From: Ectothiorhodospiraceae bacterium
GTDB lineage: Bacteria > Pseudomonadota > Gammaproteobacteria > Nitrococcales > Halorhodospiraceae
NCBI GenBank assembly: GCA_003552625.1
Contig: PUNM01000055.1
Location: 1 to 35,021, forward strand
Direction: 5' to 3'
Length of the DNA stretch: 35,021 nt
Shown: positions 28,201 through 35,021 of the stretch, piece by piece
How the letters are laid out: each line of letters begins with the position of its first letter
Numbering within the stretch: the first letter of the stretch is position 1
The notes under the pieces: generated by a model
Told to the model about the DNA's origin: nothing
The model's database searches: none
The model's input: the letters and a program-made list of their open reading frames with translations, nothing else
Position numbers and translations under genes: made by a program

Positions 28201-29784
28201 ATGGCAACGAACGAACATTTACGGCCCGTGCGCCGGGCACTGATCAGCGTTTCCGACAAGACCGGGGTCGAGGCATTCGCCCGGTCCCTGCACGAGCGTG
28301 GCGTGGAGATCCTCTCCACCGGGGGTACGGCGCGATTGCTCGAGCAGGCAGGGGTTGCGGTCCGGGAGGTCTCCGCCGAGACCGGCTTTCCGGAGATCAT
28401 GGCCGGGCGCGTCAAGACGCTGCACCCGCGGATCCACGGCGGCCTGCTCGGTCGTCGCGGCGTGGATGACGAGGTCATGGCGGAGCACGGGATCGGCCCG
28501 ATCGACCTGCTTTGCGTCAATCTTTACCCCTTTGAGCAGGCCACGGCGGATCCGGACTGCACGCTCGCCGACGCCATCGAGAACATCGACATCGGTGGCC
28601 CGGCGATGATCCGGGCCGCTGCCAAGAACTGCACCGACGTTGCCGTGGTCACCGAGGTCGAGGGGTACGAAAGCCTTCTGGCCGAACTCGATGCCCACGG
28701 CGGTACGACGAGGGCCCTGCGTCAGCAGCTCGCGACCCGGGCTTTCGCCCATACGGCGCGCTACGACGGGGCGATCGCCGCCTACCTGGGATGCCGGGAC
28801 GAGCAGGGCGAGCGTCACAGTGCCTACCCATCGACCTGGACGCTGCAGGTGGAGAAGGTCGAGGAGATGCGCTATGGCGAGAACCCGCACCAAGCCGCAG
28901 CCTTCTACCGCGATCCCGGCGCCCGCGAGGCGAGCGTGGCGACGGCGCGCCAGCTTCAGGGCAAGGCGCTGTCGTACAACAACGTGGCGGACACGGATGC
29001 GGCGCTTGAGTGCGTCAAGGGGTTCCAGGCGCCGGCCTGCGTGATCGTCAAGCACGCCAACCCGTGTGGCGTGGCGTGCGCCGGCACGCTGCGCGAGGCC
29101 TACGATCGGGCCTTCGAGGTCGATCCGACCTCCGCCTTCGGCGGCATCATCGCCTTCAACGGGACCGTGGACGCCGAAGTGGCCGGTGCCATCCTTGACC
29201 GGCAGTTCGTGGAAGTCGTCATTGCCCCGGAGGTGAGCCCCGACGCCCGGGATCGCTTCAGCGCCAAGGCGAATGTCCGAGTGCTCGAGACGGGGGCCTG
29301 GCCGGCGGTGCCCGGCGCGGAGATCGACCTCAAGCGGATCCGCGGCGGGCTGCTGATTCAGGACCGGGATACGGCGGTGGTCCCGGAGGAGGACTTACGC
29401 GTCGTCACCGAGCGCCAACCGACGGAGGCCGAGTGGCGCGACCTGCGCTTTGCCTGGGAAGTGGTGCGGCACGTGAAGTCGAACGCGATCGTCTTCGCCG
29501 GGCAGCAGCGAACCCTGGGCGTCGGGGCCGGGCAGATGAGCCGGGTCTTTAGTACGCGCATCGCCTGTGAGAAGGCCGCGGAAGCCGAACTGGACCTGGA
29601 GGGCTCGGTGCTGGCCTCCGATGCCTTCTTCCCTTTCCGGGATGGTGTGGATCAGGCTGCCCAGGCCGGCGCTGCGGCCATCATCCAGCCGGGCGGGTCC
29701 ATGCGCGACTCGGAGGTCATCGCTGCCGCCAATGAGTACGGCCTGGCGATGGTCTTTACCGGCATGCGTCATTTTCGCCACTGA
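28201..29784 (+). CDS. purH: Bifunctional AICAR formyltransferase / IMP cyclohydrolase PurH
   Basis: 527 residues from the ATG at 28201 (E. coli 529). It performs the last two steps of IMP synthesis. The N-terminal MGS-like cyclohydrolase part starts [17 protein letters not shown] and contains [10 protein letters not shown] and [15 protein letters not shown]. The C-terminal transformylase part has the catalytic KHANPCGVA motif and ends with GMRHFRH. The frame is open 12 codons upstream into fis, but the ATG at 28201 matches the family start. purD follows 21 bases later. Confidence 0.98.
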   Translation: MATNEHLRPVRRALISVSDKTGVEAFARSLHERGVEILSTGGTARLLEQAGVAVREVSAETGFPEIMAGRVKTLHPRIHGGLLGRRGVDDEVMAEHGIGPIDLLCVNLYPFEQATADPDCTLADAIENIDIGGPAMIRAAAKNCTDVAVVTEVEGYESLLAELDAHGGTTRALRQQLATRAFAHTARYDGAIAAYLGCRDEQGERHSAYPSTWTLQVEKVEEMRYGENPHQAAAFYRDPGAREASVATARQLQGKALSYNNVADTDAALECVKGFQAPACVIVKHANPCGVACAGTLREAYDRAFEVDPTSAFGGIIAFNGTVDAEVAGAILDRQFVEVVIAPEVSPDARDRFSAKANVRVLETGAWPAVPGAEIDLKRIRGGLLIQDRDTAVVPEEDLRVVTERQPTEAEWRDLRFAWEVVRHVKSNAIVFAGQQRTLGVGAGQMSRVFSTRIACEKAAEAELDLEGSVLASDAFFPFRDGVDQAAQAGAAAIIQPGGSMRDSEVIAAANEYGLAMVFTGMRHFRH

Positions 29785-29805
29785 ACCGGCACGAAGGAGA
29801 GCAGC

Positions 29806-31098
29806 ATGAGGGTACTGGTGATCGGCGGTGGCGGCCGTGAGCACGCCATGGCGTGGGCCCTGGCCCGCTCGGAGCGCGTCAGCGAGGTCCTGGTAGCGCC
29901 GGGCAATGCCGGCACCGCTCGGGAACCGAAGGTCCGCAACGTCCAGGTGGGCGCCGAGGATATCCCGGCCCTGGTCCAGATGGCCCGTGAGCACCAGGTG
30001 GCCTTTACCGTGGTCGGGCCTGAGGCCCCCCTGGTCGCTGGTGTCGTGGACGCCTTCCAGGAGGCCGGCCTGCGGTGTCTGGGGCCGACCGCGGATGCCG
30101 CCGAGCTGGAGGGGTCGAAGGCCTTCGCCAAGGCGTTCATGGCCCGTAACGGGATTCCGACCGCCGCCTACGAGAGCTTCGATCATCTCGATGCCGCGCA
30201 GGACTACATCCGCGAGCAAAAGGCGCCTCTGGTCGTCAAGGCGGATGGCCTCGCTTCCGGCAAGGGTGTGGAGGTTGCCGCCACCAAGGACGACGCGATG
30301 CTCGCTGCAGAGCGCATGCTCTCGGGCCAGGCCTTCGGCGAGGCCGGGCGCCGGGTGGTTGTCGAGGAGTGCCTGCAGGGCGAGGAGTTGAGCTTCATCG
30401 CGCTGGTCGACGGTGAAGATGTGCTGGCGATGGCTAGCTCCCAGGACCACAAGCCGCGGGACGACGGCGACCAGGGCCCGAACACCGGGGGGATGGGCGC
30501 CTACTCGCCGGCCCCGCTGATGGACGGGCCACTCTACGAGCGGGTCATGGAGACCATCGTCCGGCCCACCGTTCGCGGGCTGGCGGCCGAGGGTCGTCCT
30601 TACCAGGGCTTTCTCTATGCCGGGCTGATGGTCGACGAGCGGGGGGAGCCGCGGGTGCTGGAGTACAACTGCCGGCTGGGCGACCCGGAGGCGCAGCCAC
30701 TCCTCTTTCGGCTGCGCTCGGATTTTGCCGAACTCTGCATGGCTGCCCTCGACAAGGAACTCAACGCCACAACCATGGAGTGGGACCCTCGCACGGCGGT
30801 CGGCGTGGTCATGGTGGCAGCCGGTTATCCCGGCTCCGTGGAGCGCGGCGATCCGATCGACGGGCTCGACGAGCCGGAGCCGGCGGACACCAAGGTCTTT
30901 CACGGGGGTACGGCGATCGACGGCGAGGGCCGGGTTGTCACTAACGGGGGGCGGGTGCTCTGCTGCTGTGCTCTGGGTGAGCGTGTCAGCGACGCCCAGG
31001 CGGCCGCCTATCGGCGTGTGGCCGGGATCCACTGGGACGGCGTCTTCTACCGCCGGGATATCGGTGCCAAGGCGATCGCCCGAGAAAATCGGGGTTAA
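29806..31098 (+). CDS. purD: Phosphoribosylamine-glycine ligase PurD
   Basis: 430 residues. PurD is the ATP-grasp ligase that makes glycinamide ribonucleotide. The N-terminus VLVIGGGGREHAMAWAL is diagnostic, and LVVKADGLASGKGV and NTGGMGAYSPAP are the ATP-grasp and family motifs. A GGAGAG site precedes the ATG. The purH-purD pair is the usual gammaproteobacterial unit. No intrinsic terminator with a T run on this strand was found after the gene. Confidence 0.98.
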   Translation: MRVLVIGGGGREHAMAWALARSERVSEVLVAPGNAGTAREPKVRNVQVGAEDIPALVQMAREHQVAFTVVGPEAPLVAGVVDAFQEAGLRCLGPTADAAELEGSKAFAKAFMARNGIPTAAYESFDHLDAAQDYIREQKAPLVVKADGLASGKGVEVAATKDDAMLAAERMLSGQAFGEAGRRVVVEECLQGEELSFIALVDGEDVLAMASSQDHKPRDDGDQGPNTGGMGAYSPAPLMDGPLYERVMETIVRPTVRGLAAEGRPYQGFLYAGLMVDERGEPRVLEYNCRLGDPEAQPLLFRLRSDFAELCMAALDKELNATTMEWDPRTAVGVVMVAAGYPGSVERGDPIDGLDEPEPADTKVFHGGTAIDGEGRVVTNGGRVLCCCALGERVSDAQAAAYRRVAGIHWDGVFYRRDIGAKAIARENRG

Positions 31099-31107
31099 GG
31101 CTACGAT

Positions 31108-31141
31108 AAAAAAGGCCGCTGAGTCGTTCGACTCAGCGGCC
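31108..31141 (-). terminator. Intrinsic terminator of the phasin gene
   Basis: A perfect 12-base-pair stem (31114-31125 with 31130-31141, arm GGCCGCTGAGTC) with a four-base loop is flanked on its left by six A residues (31108-31113). On the minus strand that reads as a hairpin followed by six T residues, so it terminates the phasin transcript coming from the right. A second 8-base-pair hairpin (31152-31172) lies just before it. With no T run on the plus strand it may only partly stop purD transcription. Confidence 0.85.
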
Positions 31142-31179
31142 GCTCTCCGCTCGACCGCCGCGAGGGCGGTTGAAGGGGC

Positions 31180-31632
31180 TTACGCCGACTTCTTCGAGGA
31201 GGAGCTGCTGGTGGAGCTGCTGCCGCTGCCGCTCGCCGAGGAGCTGGTGCTGGAGCGGCCCTTGGTGGCCTTCTCGGTCTGACCCTTGACCGTCTCGGAG
31301 ATCACGGCCACGTTTTCCTGCGCCAGCTTCTGGACTTCCTCGCCAGTGCTCTTGCTGATATCGGCCAGCTGCGTGGCGTCCTCGGTGATCTTGTTGCTCA
31401 CCGTCTGGACCACCTTGCCCTGGTCGTTCAGGTAGCTCTGGAAGCTCTCCGGGTCACGGACTTCCAGCGCCTTGCGCATCTGCTCCATGGCCAGCTCCGT
31501 GTAAGAGCGGGCGGCCTCGATGTTCAGGTGGGCCACCTTCTCGGCATGGTCGAGCAGCAGGGCGTTGAGCTTGCGGCTCGGCTCCATCATCTTCTGGAAC
31601 TGTTGCATGGACTTGTTGAGTTGGTCTTGCAT
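31180..31632 (-). CDS. Phasin family protein
   Basis: 150 residues from the ATG at 31632, which has a perfect AGGAGG site. The helical part (about 1-115, MQDQLNKSMQQFQKMMEP... EAARSYTELAMEQMRKAL... LAQENVAVISETV) is the phasin_2 pattern; phasins coat polyhydroxyalkanoate granules. The last 25 residues are almost all Ser/Thr/Gly/Ala with a KKSA end. The upstream region carries two palindromic operators overlapping the promoter, as seen for PhaR/PhbF-controlled phasins. No PHA synthase gene is in the window. The frame extends upstream to 31734 through the promoter and is not used. Confidence 0.9.
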   Translation of the reverse strand: MQDQLNKSMQQFQKMMEPSRKLNALLLDHAEKVAHLNIEAARSYTELAMEQMRKALEVRDPESFQSYLNDQGKVVQTVSNKITEDATQLADISKSTGEEVQKLAQENVAVISETVKGQTEKATKGRSSTSSSASGSGSSSTSSSSSKKSA

Positions 31633-31680
31633 GGTAAACCTCCTGGGATACTGTCCGGCATGACCACTCGCCATGCCTTG

Positions 31681-31719
31681 TGCGATGCAACATAGCACCT
31701 GCTGTGTTGCGATGCAACA
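31681..31719 (-). promoter_or_regulatory. Phasin promoter with two PhaR/PhbF-like operators
   Basis: Reading the minus strand, the palindrome TGTTGCATCGCAACA occupies 31719-31705, and TGTTGCATCGCA recurs at 31692-31681. Both contain the core TGC-N3-GCA. The sequence matches my memory of the published PhbF consensus (TG-N-TGC-N3-GCAA), fully for the first copy and with one mismatch for the second. A possible promoter overlaps both: TTGCAT (31717-31712), a 17-base spacer, and TATGTT (31694-31689) with an upstream TG (extended -10). Overlap of operators and promoter suggests repression. Confidence 0.6.
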
Positions 31720-31734
31720 GTTCCTTTCGTCCAC

Positions 31735-31760
31735 AAAAAAGCCGCCTCGTTGGGCGGCTT
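31735..31760 (-). terminator. Intrinsic terminator of the actin-like gene
   Basis: On the minus strand, GCCGCC (31758-31753) pairs with GGCGGC (31746-31741) around a six-base loop, followed by six T residues (complement of A 31735-31740); two extra A-T pairs extend the stem. It lies 56 bases after the stop of the actin-like gene and directly upstream of the phasin promoter, separating the two transcripts. Confidence 0.85.
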
Positions 31761-31815
31761 GTCGCGGTGCCGACGCCGCGCGGTGGCGCCGGCCCGCCAG
31801 AGTGGGGGTGGTTGG

Positions 31816-32976
31816 TTATTGCTCCCCGCTTGCCCGGAAGTCGCGGCTGCCGCCCTCGTCGCGGCTGGTGTCCCCCCGGCTGTAAGAGGAGGTGCTCCCG
31901 CCGTAGCCGGCGGTAGAACCGCTGCCGGCCCCGTAGCTGTCGGCATCGCCCGAGCTCGGACCCAAGTCCGCGGCCTGCTGCTGGGCGTTGAAGTAGGCCC
32001 AGTTGTAGTAGCCACGCGCGTTCGCCGTCACCGAATCCTGGGCGAGCTGCGCCTGTGGAAGCTCAGGACGCAGATAGCGCTCCAGGACCCGGCCGCCGCC
32101 ACCGGTGATGATGATGTGGTCGTACTCTTGGATCTGCCACATGGAGCGCGCCTCCACCAAAAGCTTGGTGGCGATGTCGCCGAAGATACGGTCGCGCAGC
32201 TCGACGATGTCCACCGGGCGCCCGGAGACGTTGACCTGACCCCGGATCACCGCATCGTCCAAGGTGTACTGCTCACGCTCGAGGCCGTAGTGCGTAGACA
32301 GTTCCTGGGCGATCTCCTCGTAGCCGAAGGAGATGCCGAGCGGGACCGTCTTGCAGAAGCCCGGCGAATACTCGCCGTCGATCACCGTCGCGAAGTCGCT
32401 GGTCCGGAATCCGATGTCGATGATCCCGATGCGTCCGGAAAGGAGCGGATGGTCGCCGCGGATCTGGCCGCGATCGTCGAGGACCTCGGCCCAGAAGCTC
32501 CCGACCGGCTGCGGGACGACCTCGATGCGCTCCAGGCGGATACTGACCCCGAAGCGGCTCGCGCCAGTATGACGGACGACCTCATGATCGCCACGGAGCT
32601 GGCGCACGAAGTCATCGGCCATATGCATGCGCCCCGGGGGGAGCCCGGTGACGACGTAGAAGTTGTTGATCGTCTCCCGCGCGTAGAGGCTGAGCGCACC
32701 GAGAAAGAGGATCTTGAGATCGTCGCCTTCGGCACGGGTGGGCGACAGCCCGCGATGGGCGAGCCGCGAGTGCCGAATGGCGTAGTCTCCCAGCAAGTAA
32801 TTCTTGCCGTTGTAGGAGATGCGCAGCTCACTGCTGCCGGTGCGCTGACCGATTCCGAGCGACATGGGCATGCCCGATTCGCCCTCCCCGACCACGCTCG
32901 GGAAGACGTGCCCCTCGCGGCCGTCATCGATCTTGATGAATCCGTAACCCATGTCCAGGCCAATGCAACGTTCCAC
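31816..32976 (-). CDS. Actin-like ATPase, ParM/StbA-related, with a low-complexity C-terminal tail
   Basis: 386 residues from a GTG at 32976, eight bases after AAGGGGGA; an ATG six codons earlier lacks a good ribosome site. Actin-fold nucleotide motifs are in order: phosphate-1 CIGLDMGYGFIKI (4-16), phosphate-2 GIIDIGFRTSDFATVIDG (184-201) and the adenosine motif IIITGGGGRVLERYL (288-302). ANARGYYNWAY (319-328) resembles the end of ParM/Alp proteins. Residues 336-386 are a Ser/Gly/Asp/Tyr-rich tail with no fold. ParM moves plasmids with a ParR partner; no parR or centromere-like repeats are seen here. MreB is unlikely by motif. The role is unknown; neighbours are bactofilin and an M23 peptidase upstream and a phasin downstream. 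Confidence 0.82.
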   Translation of the reverse strand: MERCIGLDMGYGFIKIDDGREGHVFPSVVGEGESGMPMSLGIGQRTGSSELRISYNGKNYLLGDYAIRHSRLAHRGLSPTRAEGDDLKILFLGALSLYARETINNFYVVTGLPPGRMHMADDFVRQLRGDHEVVRHTGASRFGVSIRLERIEVVPQPVGSFWAEVLDDRGQIRGDHPLLSGRIGIIDIGFRTSDFATVIDGEYSPGFCKTVPLGISFGYEEIAQELSTHYGLEREQYTLDDAVIRGQVNVSGRPVDIVELRDRIFGDIATKLLVEARSMWQIQEYDHIIITGGGGRVLERYLRPELPQAQLAQDSVTANARGYYNWAYFNAQQQAADLGPSSGDADSYGAGSGSTAGYGGSTSSYSRGDTSRDEGGSRDFRASGEQ

Positions 32977-33092
32977 GGCGAATCCCCCTTCCATTTCTGT
33001 CTGCGGTCAAGCCGGGCGGCTCACCGTTCCGTCTTGCACCGCGTTGCCGGCTATGCTAGCACAGCAAAACCGCTTATGAGCCAACCGCTTGC

Positions 33093-33668
33093 CTAGTGCC
33101 GTCCCCAGAAGGTCTGGCGCGTGCGGGGGCGCTCGTGCTCTTCCTCGGTTTCATCGTGCGTTTCGGCCTGGGCCGGCGCCTCCTGCGCGGCCATCGGTTC
33201 AGGCTCCGGGGCCGGTTGCGTTTCCGGCGCGGGATCCGGTTCGGGTTCGGAGTGTTGCGGGCTGGAGAGGCGGGCCTCGCCGGCGCGCTCGTGCTGGAGC
33301 GCGGCAAGGGGCTCATCCCGGCGCGGATGGCTCTCGCCAAGGAACTGTCCGCCCGCCTCGATGATGAAGTCGTCGCTGTGGAGCTCGCCGAAGACCCGCC
33401 CTTGGGCGACAATCTCCAGACTGGCGCAGTCAATCACGCCCTCCACGTAGCCGCTGACCAGTAGCCGGTGCGCCTTGATATTGCCCTCGAAGCGGCCCGT
33501 GTGGCCGACGGTGACGTCGTGCTCGGAGATGATGGTCCCCTTGATCTGGCCGTCCAGGTGGAGATTGGACTCGAGGGTTAGTTCTCCGACCAGTCTTGTT
33601 CCATCGCTGATAACTGTCGTTCCAGGGCCTCGGCTCTTCGATTTATCCCCTTTGCCAATGATTCCCAT
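33093..33668 (-). CDS. Bactofilin
   Basis: 191 residues. The core (about 15-113: TTVISDGTRLVGELTLESNL, GHTGRFEGNIKA, LLVSGYVEGVIDC, GRVFGELHSDDFIIEAGGQF) is the right-handed beta-helix of bactofilins, which self-assemble into nucleotide-free filaments on the membrane. The remaining 75 residues are a Pro/Glu-rich disordered tail. The first 91 bases overlap the 3' end of the M23 peptidase gene in another frame. A bactofilin next to an M23 peptidase is a known pairing in cell-shape control (for example CcmA with Csd1 in Helicobacter). Confidence 0.93.
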   Translation of the reverse strand: MGIIGKGDKSKSRGPGTTVISDGTRLVGELTLESNLHLDGQIKGTIISEHDVTVGHTGRFEGNIKAHRLLVSGYVEGVIDCASLEIVAQGRVFGELHSDDFIIEAGGQFLGESHPRRDEPLAALQHERAGEARLSSPQHSEPEPDPAPETQPAPEPEPMAAQEAPAQAETHDETEEEHERPRTRQTFWGRH

Positions 33669-34507
33669 TTTACACGGCCCTCTTCCTCAAAGACTTCTTC
33701 ATAATTCTCGAGGCTCCAGTCCAGGAACGGCTCCGGGTTGAGCTTGCGCTGGGTATGCCAGATCTCGTAGTGCAGGTGCGGTCCATTGACATTGCCCGTG
33801 GCGCCGGAGTGGGCGATCACATCCCCTTGCTCGACGAACTCGCCGGGCTCCACCTCGAAGTCATCCAGGTGGGCATAGTGGGTCTGGAAACCGAAGTCGT
33901 GAGCCAGGATGACCAGGTTGCCCAACCCGCTGCCCTGGTGTTTGGCCGCGTAGTTGACCACACCATCGGCGGTGGCGACTACCTTCTCACCCACCGGCGC
34001 TCTCATGTCCACGGCGGCGTGGAAGGAGCGCTCGCCGGTGACCGGGTGGACGCGCCATCCGTATCCGCTCGTGATCCGCGATTCCTCTTTCAGAGGCCAG
34101 CCGTTGGGAATGGTACGCAGCATGAGGGACTTCTCGAGCGCCGTTTGACTTGCCACATCGACGCGCTCGCGCCGGTCGCGCTCCGGCTGCGGGTCGAGAC
34201 CGACGAGCGCCTCGATGTGGCCAAGTTCCAGGTCCAGCCGATGGATCTCCTGCTCGCGCTGGCTGATCAGATTGCGCAGCTCGGCGTTGCGCTCCTCGAT
34301 TTGCTGCGCGGCCTGCGCCTTCTGGGCGCGGACGTCGTTCAGTTCCTCGATCTTGTGATTCAGGCCGTAGATGGCCGCCGCCCCCCCCAGCAGGACGAGC
34401 AGCACCAGCCCCAGAAAGGCGAAGGCAAAGCGCTTGGCGATCTGGTGGAGGGAGTAGTGCCGGGCTCCACGAAAGTCGGTGATGGTGACCGTGAACCGCT
34501 CTTTCAC
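33578..34507 (-). CDS. Membrane-anchored M23 family peptidoglycan peptidase
   Basis: 309 residues from a GTG at 34507 preceded by GGGGAG; the frame upstream (to 34747) is low-complexity and overlaps the neighbouring gene. One membrane helix (27-48) is followed by a coiled coil (about 50-104) and an M23 lysostaphin-like domain. The zinc and catalytic residues are present: His163 and Asp167 (SFHAAVDM), His210 region (QTHYAHL), and His244/His246 (PHLHYEIW). It should cut peptide cross-links in the periplasm, or regulate such enzymes. The 3' end overlaps bactofilin by 91 bases, indicating co-translation. Confidence 0.93.
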   Translation of the reverse strand: MKERFTVTITDFRGARHYSLHQIAKRFAFAFLGLVLLVLLGGAAAIYGLNHKIEELNDVRAQKAQAAQQIEERNAELRNLISQREQEIHRLDLELGHIEALVGLDPQPERDRRERVDVASQTALEKSLMLRTIPNGWPLKEESRITSGYGWRVHPVTGERSFHAAVDMRAPVGEKVVATADGVVNYAAKHQGSGLGNLVILAHDFGFQTHYAHLDDFEVEPGEFVEQGDVIAHSGATGNVNGPHLHYEIWHTQRKLNPEPFLDWSLENYEEVFEEEGRVKWESLAKGINRRAEALERQLSAMEQDWSEN

Positions 34508-34583
34508 GCTGTGGTTGCTCCCCGCGATGATGCCGCGCCCGGCACCGCCACAAGCGGGCCAGTGCCAGGCGCTTTTGGATGCC

Positions 34584-34880
34584 TCACCGCTGCGAGTGGT
34601 GGTCCTCGTCGCTGCCGCGACGGAACTCGCCTTCGATGATCTGCCCCTGCCCCCGGTACTGTCGCCCACTGCGCCGCTGGAAGTCCGCCGCAGCCTGACG
34701 TAGCTGGCGCCGCAACCACCAGGTGCGGATGGCGATGATGACCGCACCGATCAGGGCGAGGCCGAGAAGGACTGCGAGTACGACGATGCCCAGGGTCGCG
34801 GCCAGGGCGATGACGGCGATCCCCGCGATGATGCCGGCGACCCGGGCAACCGGACCGCGCTGCGCGTGCTGAACCTGCAT
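34584..34880 (-). CDS. Small hydrophobic membrane protein
   Basis: 98 residues with a GGAGGC site before the ATG. Two adjoining hydrophobic stretches (about 12-30 and 32-50) form one or two membrane helices, followed by a basic, Gln/Arg-rich cytoplasmic tail (WWLRRQLRQAAADFQRRSGRQ) and an acidic/His end. I do not recognise a named family. It lies 76 bases upstream of the M23 gene in the same direction and may begin that transcript. Confidence 0.6.
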   Translation of the reverse strand: MQVQHAQRGPVARVAGIIAGIAVIALAATLGIVVLAVLLGLALIGAVIIAIRTWWLRRQLRQAAADFQRRSGRQYRGQGQIIEGEFRRGSDEDHHSQR

Positions 34881-34995
34881 GTTGCCTCCGCCTCTGCCGG
34901 CCTGGGCGTATTCGAAACGCCAAGGATAGCCGGCCGGGCCGGTGGTGGGCTACCCTTTCTGGCTTACCCGCCGGGGGCATCGAGGCGTGACGGCG

Positions 34996-35021
34996 ATGAG
35001 CGAGCAGCATCCGTTCGAGAA
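34996..35021 (+). CDS. Start of a downstream gene (partial)
   Basis: An open frame begins with ATG at 34996 (MSEQHPFE...) or an in-frame GTG at 34987 and runs off the window. It is divergent from the small membrane protein. Eight codons are too few to name it, and no clear ribosome site decides between the two starts. Confidence 0.35.

Noticed and set aside
29395-31032. A 545-codon minus-strand frame opposite purH and purD
   Set aside because: Shadow of two unambiguous purine genes.
31108-31141. The hairpin as the purD terminator
   Set aside because: The T run is on the minus-strand side only, so it primarily ends the phasin transcript; a partial effect on purD remains possible.
31681-31719. 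The repeated TGCGATGCAACA as a short CRISPR or insertion-site repeat
   Set aside because: There are only two copies, they are palindromic, and they sit over a promoter, which fits operators much better.

Overview
The window is very GC-rich chromosomal DNA from a gammaproteobacterium. Gene families and gene orders (dciA/secA/argJ/Nudix-ThiE, pilB-pilC-pilD-coaE-zapD, rubredoxin-thiE-hemL, prmA-DUF3426-fis-purH-purD) are those of this class. Mrp antiporter subunits and acidic proteins fit a halophilic member such as Ectothiorhodospiraceae (Halorhodospira-like). That placement is inferred from gene content, not from a database search. Coding density is high and no gene-free stretch exceeds 300 bases. 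I saw no tRNA, rRNA, IS element or CRISPR array.

Layout. 1-674 (+): the end of an mrp (mnh) operon (end of E, then F and G). 683-1165 (-): dciA, divergent from 1315-6316 (+) secA, argJ and a Nudix/ThiE-like fusion. 6351-13976 (-): a long co-directional run of a CBS protein, a MotA/MotB-like stator pair, a rhomboid protease, pilB, pilC, pilD, coaE and zapD. 14052-15335 (-): an RhlB-type helicase, divergent from a hotdog thioesterase, an Atg22/UMF1-type MFS protein, a rubredoxin of only 56 residues, thiE and hemL (to 19521), closed by a strong terminator. 19632-21644 (+): a large DedA-PAP2-LssY fusion membrane protein. 21628-24696 (-): a small membrane protein, mpl, ubiX and a LON-domain protein. 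24931-31098 (+): ppa, a conserved unknown, prmA, a zinc-ribbon/DUF3426 protein, fis, purH and purD.

31180-34880 (-) is the most unusual part. A small membrane protein, an M23 peptidase, a bactofilin and a chromosomal ParM/StbA-like actin with a disordered tail lie in one direction, followed by a terminator and then a phasin gene. The phasin promoter carries two palindromic operators of the PhaR/PhbF kind. Two polymer-forming cytoskeletal proteins beside a wall hydrolase and a storage-granule protein make this the best candidate for an undescribed system.

Other notable points: a PAP2 domain that has lost both catalytic histidines, a PilB without its usual N-terminal domain, a 91-bp same-strand gene overlap between the M23 peptidase and bactofilin, and two conserved operons that lack an expected member (yacG, dusB).
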